Shown piece after piece: positions 60,655 to 64,000 of a stretch of DNA of 64,000 nt; positions within the stretch are counted from its first letter, which is position 1, and every line of letters starts with the position of its first letter. The notes below the pieces were generated by a model that did not search any database, was not told the origin of the DNA, and worked only from the letters and a program-made list of their open reading frames with translations. Both the position numbers and the translations under genes were made by a program. Location: NCBI GenBank assembly GCA_049366715.1, contig JBMNCQ010000054.1, positions 186,001 through 250,000 of the forward strand, in the 5' to 3' direction. The DNA comes from JBMNCQ01 sp049366715 (lineage in GTDB: Bacteria; Bacillota; Peptococcia; Peptococcales; BICA1-8).

Positions 60655-61905
60655 TTGGATATGAGCAACATCTTGCAAGGCATCATTCTGCTGTTTTTAT
60701 TAGTGCTATCGGCTTTTTTTTCCTCTACAGAAACAGCTTTTTTTTCCCTGAATAAAATCCGGGTCTTACATATGGCTGAAGAAGGTAATAGAAAAGCTCA
60801 ACTGGTAATGGAAATGTTAAATAATGCGAATAATTTGATCGCAACGATATTAATTGGCAACAATATCGTAAATATTGGTGCTTCAGCCTTGGCGACCTCT
60901 TTAGCAATTGACTTGTTTGGCAATACCGGTGTGGGGATAGCCACCGGGGTTATGACCATTTTGGTTTTAGTATTTGGGGAGGCTACACCGAAAAGTTTTG
61001 CTGCTCAAAATGCGGAAAAATGGGCTTTAACCATTGCCGGGATCATCAGGGTGCTGGGGATTATCTTTTTACCGATTATCAAGATTATGGGTTTGATCAC
61101 TAATTTTTTGCTTAAGCTGATGGGCAGCGCAGAAGATAAGGATCCCTTTATTACGGAAGATGAGCTTAAGCTCCTGGTAAATGCCGGACAGGAAGAGGGA
61201 TTTATAGCCGAGAGTGAAAGAGAAATGATCAATAGCATCTTTGATTTTGACGATACTTTGGTGAGAGAAATAATGACTCCCCGGATAGATATGATTGTCA
61301 CCGAGATTACCGATTCTTTTGCGAAGGTCGTAGAAATCGCCATAGATGCCGGACATTCCAGAATACCTGTCTATGAGGATACGATTGATAATATAGTTGG
61401 TATTATCTACGCGAAGGATCTCTTAAAAGTGATCAACAAAGATTTTGCAACGATAGAAATCAAAAAAATAATGCGTCCTGCCTATTACATACCGGAAACG
61501 AAAAAGGTCAGGGACTTATTGGCAGAGCTGAGACAGGCCAAGGTACATATGGCAATTGTCCTGGATGAATACGGCGGCACTGCCGGCTTGATCACGATTG
61601 AAGATGTTATTGAAGAAATAATCGGTGATATCCAGGATGAATTTGATATTGAGGAGGAATCCATCGTGATGCTTAGCGACGGTGCGATCAGAGCAGATGC
61701 CCGGGCCAGTATCTTTGATATCAATGAAGCCCTTGACGTAGATCTGCCTGACGATGATTATGAGACAATCAGCGGATTGGTTTTTCATCTTCTGGGTCAT
61801 ATTCCCAAAGAGGCAGAGGAAATTATTTTTGAAAATGTAAGAATAACGGTAGAGAAGACACTGGGGAGAAGGGTAGATAAAGTGATATTAAGAAAGGAAG
61901 AGTAA
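60655..61905 (+). CDS. CNNM/CBS/CorC-domain membrane protein (HlyC/CorC family)
   Basis: 416 residues from the TTG at 60655 (AGGGTGGGA upstream); the ATG at 60661 and a GTG at 60643 are alternatives. A DUF21/CNNM domain with three or four helices (STETAFFSLNKIRVLHMAEE; IGNNIVNIGASALATSLAID) is followed by two CBS motifs (REIMTPRIDMIVTE; IMRPAYYIPETKKVRDLLAE) and a CorC_HlyC domain (TISGLVFHLLGHIPKEAEEI). Relatives export or regulate magnesium; older names as hemolysins are misleading. Confidence 0.92.
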   Translation: MDMSNILQGIILLFLLVLSAFFSSTETAFFSLNKIRVLHMAEEGNRKAQLVMEMLNNANNLIATILIGNNIVNIGASALATSLAIDLFGNTGVGIATGVMTILVLVFGEATPKSFAAQNAEKWALTIAGIIRVLGIIFLPIIKIMGLITNFLLKLMGSAEDKDPFITEDELKLLVNAGQEEGFIAESEREMINSIFDFDDTLVREIMTPRIDMIVTEITDSFAKVVEIAIDAGHSRIPVYEDTIDNIVGIIYAKDLLKVINKDFATIEIKKIMRPAYYIPETKKVRDLLAELRQAKVHMAIVLDEYGGTAGLITIEDVIEEIIGDIQDEFDIEEESIVMLSDGAIRADARASIFDINEALDVDLPDDDYETISGLVFHLLGHIPKEAEEIIFENVRITVEKTLGRRVDKVILRKEE

Positions 61906-61919
61906 GGAGAGAGACTTGT

Positions 61920-62552
61920 ATGATAAAAAGGCTGCAAAAATATTTTATTACCGGTTTAGTTGTGTTACTTCCGACAGTAATCAGCATTTATGTTTTTTTA
62001 ATCATTTTCAATTTTATAGACAAATTGTTTCTAGGCAAACTGCCTTTTGTTAAATATATTCCCGGTCTCAATTATTTGAATGTCCTGGCCGAGAATATTC
62101 CGGGGATTGGTTTTTTGACAACGATTGTTATAATTTTACTGATTGGGGTTCTTGCCACCAATTTACTAGGAAAAAGACTGCTTAGTTTTTTCGATAAATT
62201 AATGCTGTCCGTGCCTTTAGTCAATTCTATCTATAACGCTGTCAAACAGATTATCGAAGCGTTTATCCGCAATGATAAGGAAGCCTTTCAAAAGGTAGTC
62301 TTAATTCAATACCCCCGGAAGGGTCTTTATGCGTTAGCTTTTATGACAGGTACATCTAAAGGTGAGATTCAAGCAAAAACCAATCAAGAGATGGTAAATG
62401 TTTTTCTGCCAACTACGCCTAATCCAACTTCGGGATTTTTGCTGCTGGTACCAAAAGAAGATTTGGTACCTTTAGAAATGTCTGTAGAAGAAGGAATCAA
62501 ACTGGTAATTTCAGGAGGTGTAGTAAGTCCTCCTTACCAAGTAGAAGGATAG
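61920..62552 (+). CDS. DUF502 family membrane protein
   Basis: 210 residues with two N-terminal helices (YFITGLVVLLPTVISIYVFL; TTIVIILLIGVLATNLLG) and the family motif SVPLVNSIYNAVKQIIEAF, then a small beta domain ending TPNPTSGFLLLVPKEDLVPL. Function unknown; common in many bacteria as a single-copy membrane protein. AAGGAGAGAGAC before the ATG. Confidence 0.9.
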   Translation: MIKRLQKYFITGLVVLLPTVISIYVFLIIFNFIDKLFLGKLPFVKYIPGLNYLNVLAENIPGIGFLTTIVIILLIGVLATNLLGKRLLSFFDKLMLSVPLVNSIYNAVKQIIEAFIRNDKEAFQKVVLIQYPRKGLYALAFMTGTSKGEIQAKTNQEMVNVFLPTTPNPTSGFLLLVPKEDLVPLEMSVEEGIKLVISGGVVSPPYQVEG

Positions 62553-62564
62553 GGGGAGTATCGT

Positions 62565-63599
62565 ATGGGGAGTAAAAAGTATTACTTTGTAGTGGGCGCA
62601 TTAATATGTCTGGGGATATTATCAGGAGTTGCCGGATTTATCTATATCGGAGATTTGTTAAAGCCTCATCAGGAGGAGGTACAGGAGGAACCTCAGGTAG
62701 AGATACCCCAGGTGCAGCAGTCTGAGGGCACTGAGGAAGAGACGGAATGGGCCGGTCTGCCCCGGGCAAGAAATTTAGCCGTGGTGGTTGATAATGATAT
62801 AAATGCCCGACCCCAAGCCGGACTTGAAAAGGCCGATTATATTTATGAGCTGCCCATTGAAGGCGGTACAGCCAGATTTATGGCAGTATTCTCCCGTTTC
62901 TCCGCTGATTTAATCGGGCCGATCAGAAGTGCCCGTGATTATACAATTACGATCGCTAAGGAGTATGACCCGATTTTCGTCCATGCCGGGGGCAGTCCGC
63001 AGGCATTTGCCATGTTTCATGAAATTGGTAATCTTAATGGTTTGGAAGGCGGGGTAGACCGGGCCTTTTGGCGTATTGATGAGCGGGAAGCCCCCTATAA
63101 TCTTTATTCTGATTCCAAAACTTTACGAAGGGTAGCTGAGCAGGAAGGATTTCGTGAGGAAGGGCAGCTTCCTGATTTTACTTATTTAAAGCCGGATGAG
63201 GAATTCTCGGGTTCTCCTTCGGAAAAAATAACCATTGATTACGGTCATGAAGATTTTAAAGCAGAATTTCTTTATGACCAAGTCACCAAACGGTATTTAC
63301 GCTTCACCGGCGGTGTAAAACACTGGAATACTGCCGGCGACCAGTTAAGTACGAAAAATATTATTATCCAAATTGTAAATACTAATGTTATTGACGATGA
63401 AGGCAGACTTCAGCTTGACTTATTGTCCACAGGGCGGGCAGTATTTTTTTCTGAGGGACAAGTGACGCAAGGATATTGGGAAAAAAAGCAGGGGAATGAT
63501 CCAACGAAATTTTATAGAAGTCAAAACGAAGAAATAGCCTTAGCAGAGGGAAATACCTGGCTGAATATCGTACCTATGAATGCTAAGATTGCCTACTAG
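62565..63599 (+). CDS. DUF3048 (YerB-like) exported protein
   Basis: 344 residues. A signal anchor (about 7-28) is followed by a Glu/Gln/Pro-rich linker and the DUF3048 domain with NLAVVVDNDINARPQAGLEK, ADYIYELPIEGGTARFMAVF and SARDYTITIAKEYDPIFVHA. YerB-type lipoproteins of spore formers have this domain; the role is not settled. It starts 12 bp after the DUF502 gene and precedes cdd. Confidence 0.9.
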   Translation: MGSKKYYFVVGALICLGILSGVAGFIYIGDLLKPHQEEVQEEPQVEIPQVQQSEGTEEETEWAGLPRARNLAVVVDNDINARPQAGLEKADYIYELPIEGGTARFMAVFSRFSADLIGPIRSARDYTITIAKEYDPIFVHAGGSPQAFAMFHEIGNLNGLEGGVDRAFWRIDEREAPYNLYSDSKTLRRVAEQEGFREEGQLPDFTYLKPDEEFSGSPSEKITIDYGHEDFKAEFLYDQVTKRYLRFTGGVKHWNTAGDQLSTKNIIIQIVNTNVIDDEGRLQLDLLSTGRAVFFSEGQVTQGYWEKKQGNDPTKFYRSQNEEIALAEGNTWLNIVPMNAKIAY

Positions 63600-63675
63600 C
63601 CGGGGGCTTTAGGTGGATACCAAAAATATCTTCAGGAGTGATCATTATATCTTCCCCTTGGGAGGTTTTGTCAAT

Positions 63676-64000
63676 ATGGATTATAAACAATTGGTAGCAG
63701 AGGCGGCAGCTGCTAAGAAAAACGCGTATGTACCTTATTCTAATTTCCGGGTAGGTGCTGCGCTATTAACTTGCGACGGTGAAATTTTTACCGGCTGCAA
63801 TGTGGAAAATGCCAGTTATAGCTTGACGAATTGCGGGGAGCGGACTGCAATATTTAAAGCTGTTTCTGAGGGCAAGAAAAAATTTAAAGCAATAGCCATT
63901 TCTACTGATACCGAAGAGATCACTTCTCCCTGCGGACCCTGCAGACAGGTACTCATAGAATTCGGTGCCGACATTGATGTAATAATGGCTAATGTCCAAG
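63676..64000 (+). CDS. cdd: Cytidine deaminase, cut by window end
   Basis: 108 residues are present from the ATG at 63676 (GGAGGTTTT upstream). The zinc motifs are NCGERTAIF (Cys and catalytic Glu) and SPCGPCRQVLIEFG. The first motif has CGE where most bacterial enzymes have CAE, a known variant. It converts cytidine to uridine in pyrimidine salvage. The frame is open at the right edge; the usual length is about 130 residues. Confidence 0.96.
   Translation, partial: MDYKQLVAEAAAAKKNAYVPYSNFRVGAALLTCDGEIFTGCNVENASYSLTNCGERTAIFKAVSEGKKKFKAIAISTDTEEITSPCGPCRQVLIEFGADIDVIMANVQ

Overview
The window looks like the chromosome of an anaerobic, endospore-forming, low-GC Gram-positive of the Clostridia, probably of the Peptococcaceae/Desulfotomaculum type. 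The evidence is the gene order lepA-hemW-hrcA-grpE-dnaK-dnaJ-prmA-rsmE-mtaB-hinT-rpsU-yqeY, the order nfeD-floA...yqfC-yqfD-phoH-yqfF-ybeY-dgkA...cdd, frequent TTG/GTG starts with strong AGGAGG sites, and a thermosome-like chaperonin of the kind known from a few such bacteria. This assignment is an inference from gene content; no 16S or tRNA gene is present.

Layout. 1-15.5 kb: the end of murJ, lepA, hemW, then a CIRCE-controlled heat-shock operon in which an archaeal-type (group II/III) chaperonin sits between hrcA and grpE, followed by dnaK, dnaJ and translation-related genes. Several spacers here carry short-word simple repeats. 15.7-26.3 kb: a sigma-54 activator (AcoR type), a -24/-12 promoter and an acetoin-dehydrogenase-type operon (E1 alpha, E1 beta, a PPC-domain protein, a TRAP transporter, E2, E3). 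In the TRAP transporter the binding protein has an in-frame amber codon and the large permease is frameshifted at an A-AAA-AAG slippery heptamer.

26.3-37.5 kb: an AT-rich accessory region. It holds an agr-type quorum-sensing locus (membrane protein, GHKL kinase, AgrB, a 44-residue AgrD-like peptide, LytTR regulator). A second copy of the AgrD and regulator block, 1145 bp and apparently identical, lies 4.2 kb downstream without kinase or AgrB. Three 8-bp boxes at exact 21-bp spacing precede each agrD, and a related three-box array at the same spacing lies upstream of a divergent exported-protein gene. Around these are decayed reading frames (a C39-like peptidase, a transposition ATPase, small exported or membrane proteins), many of them one base short at an A or T run.

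37.8-47.5 kb: a seven-gene locus for an acetylated cell-surface polysaccharide. It has an SGNH/NodB-like lipoprotein, a small lipoprotein, a GT2 synthase with an N-terminal PilZ domain (probable c-di-GMP control), a NodB-like membrane protein, a GH18-like protein, an AlgI-type MBOAT and an AlgJ/X-type DHHW protein. 47.5-64 kb: a coiled-coil protein made of 21-bp minisatellite repeats, NfeD/FloA membrane-microdomain genes, a DUF421 protein, a frameshifted PAS kinase, and the conserved sporulation/RNA-maturation/c-di-AMP cluster through a truncated cdd.
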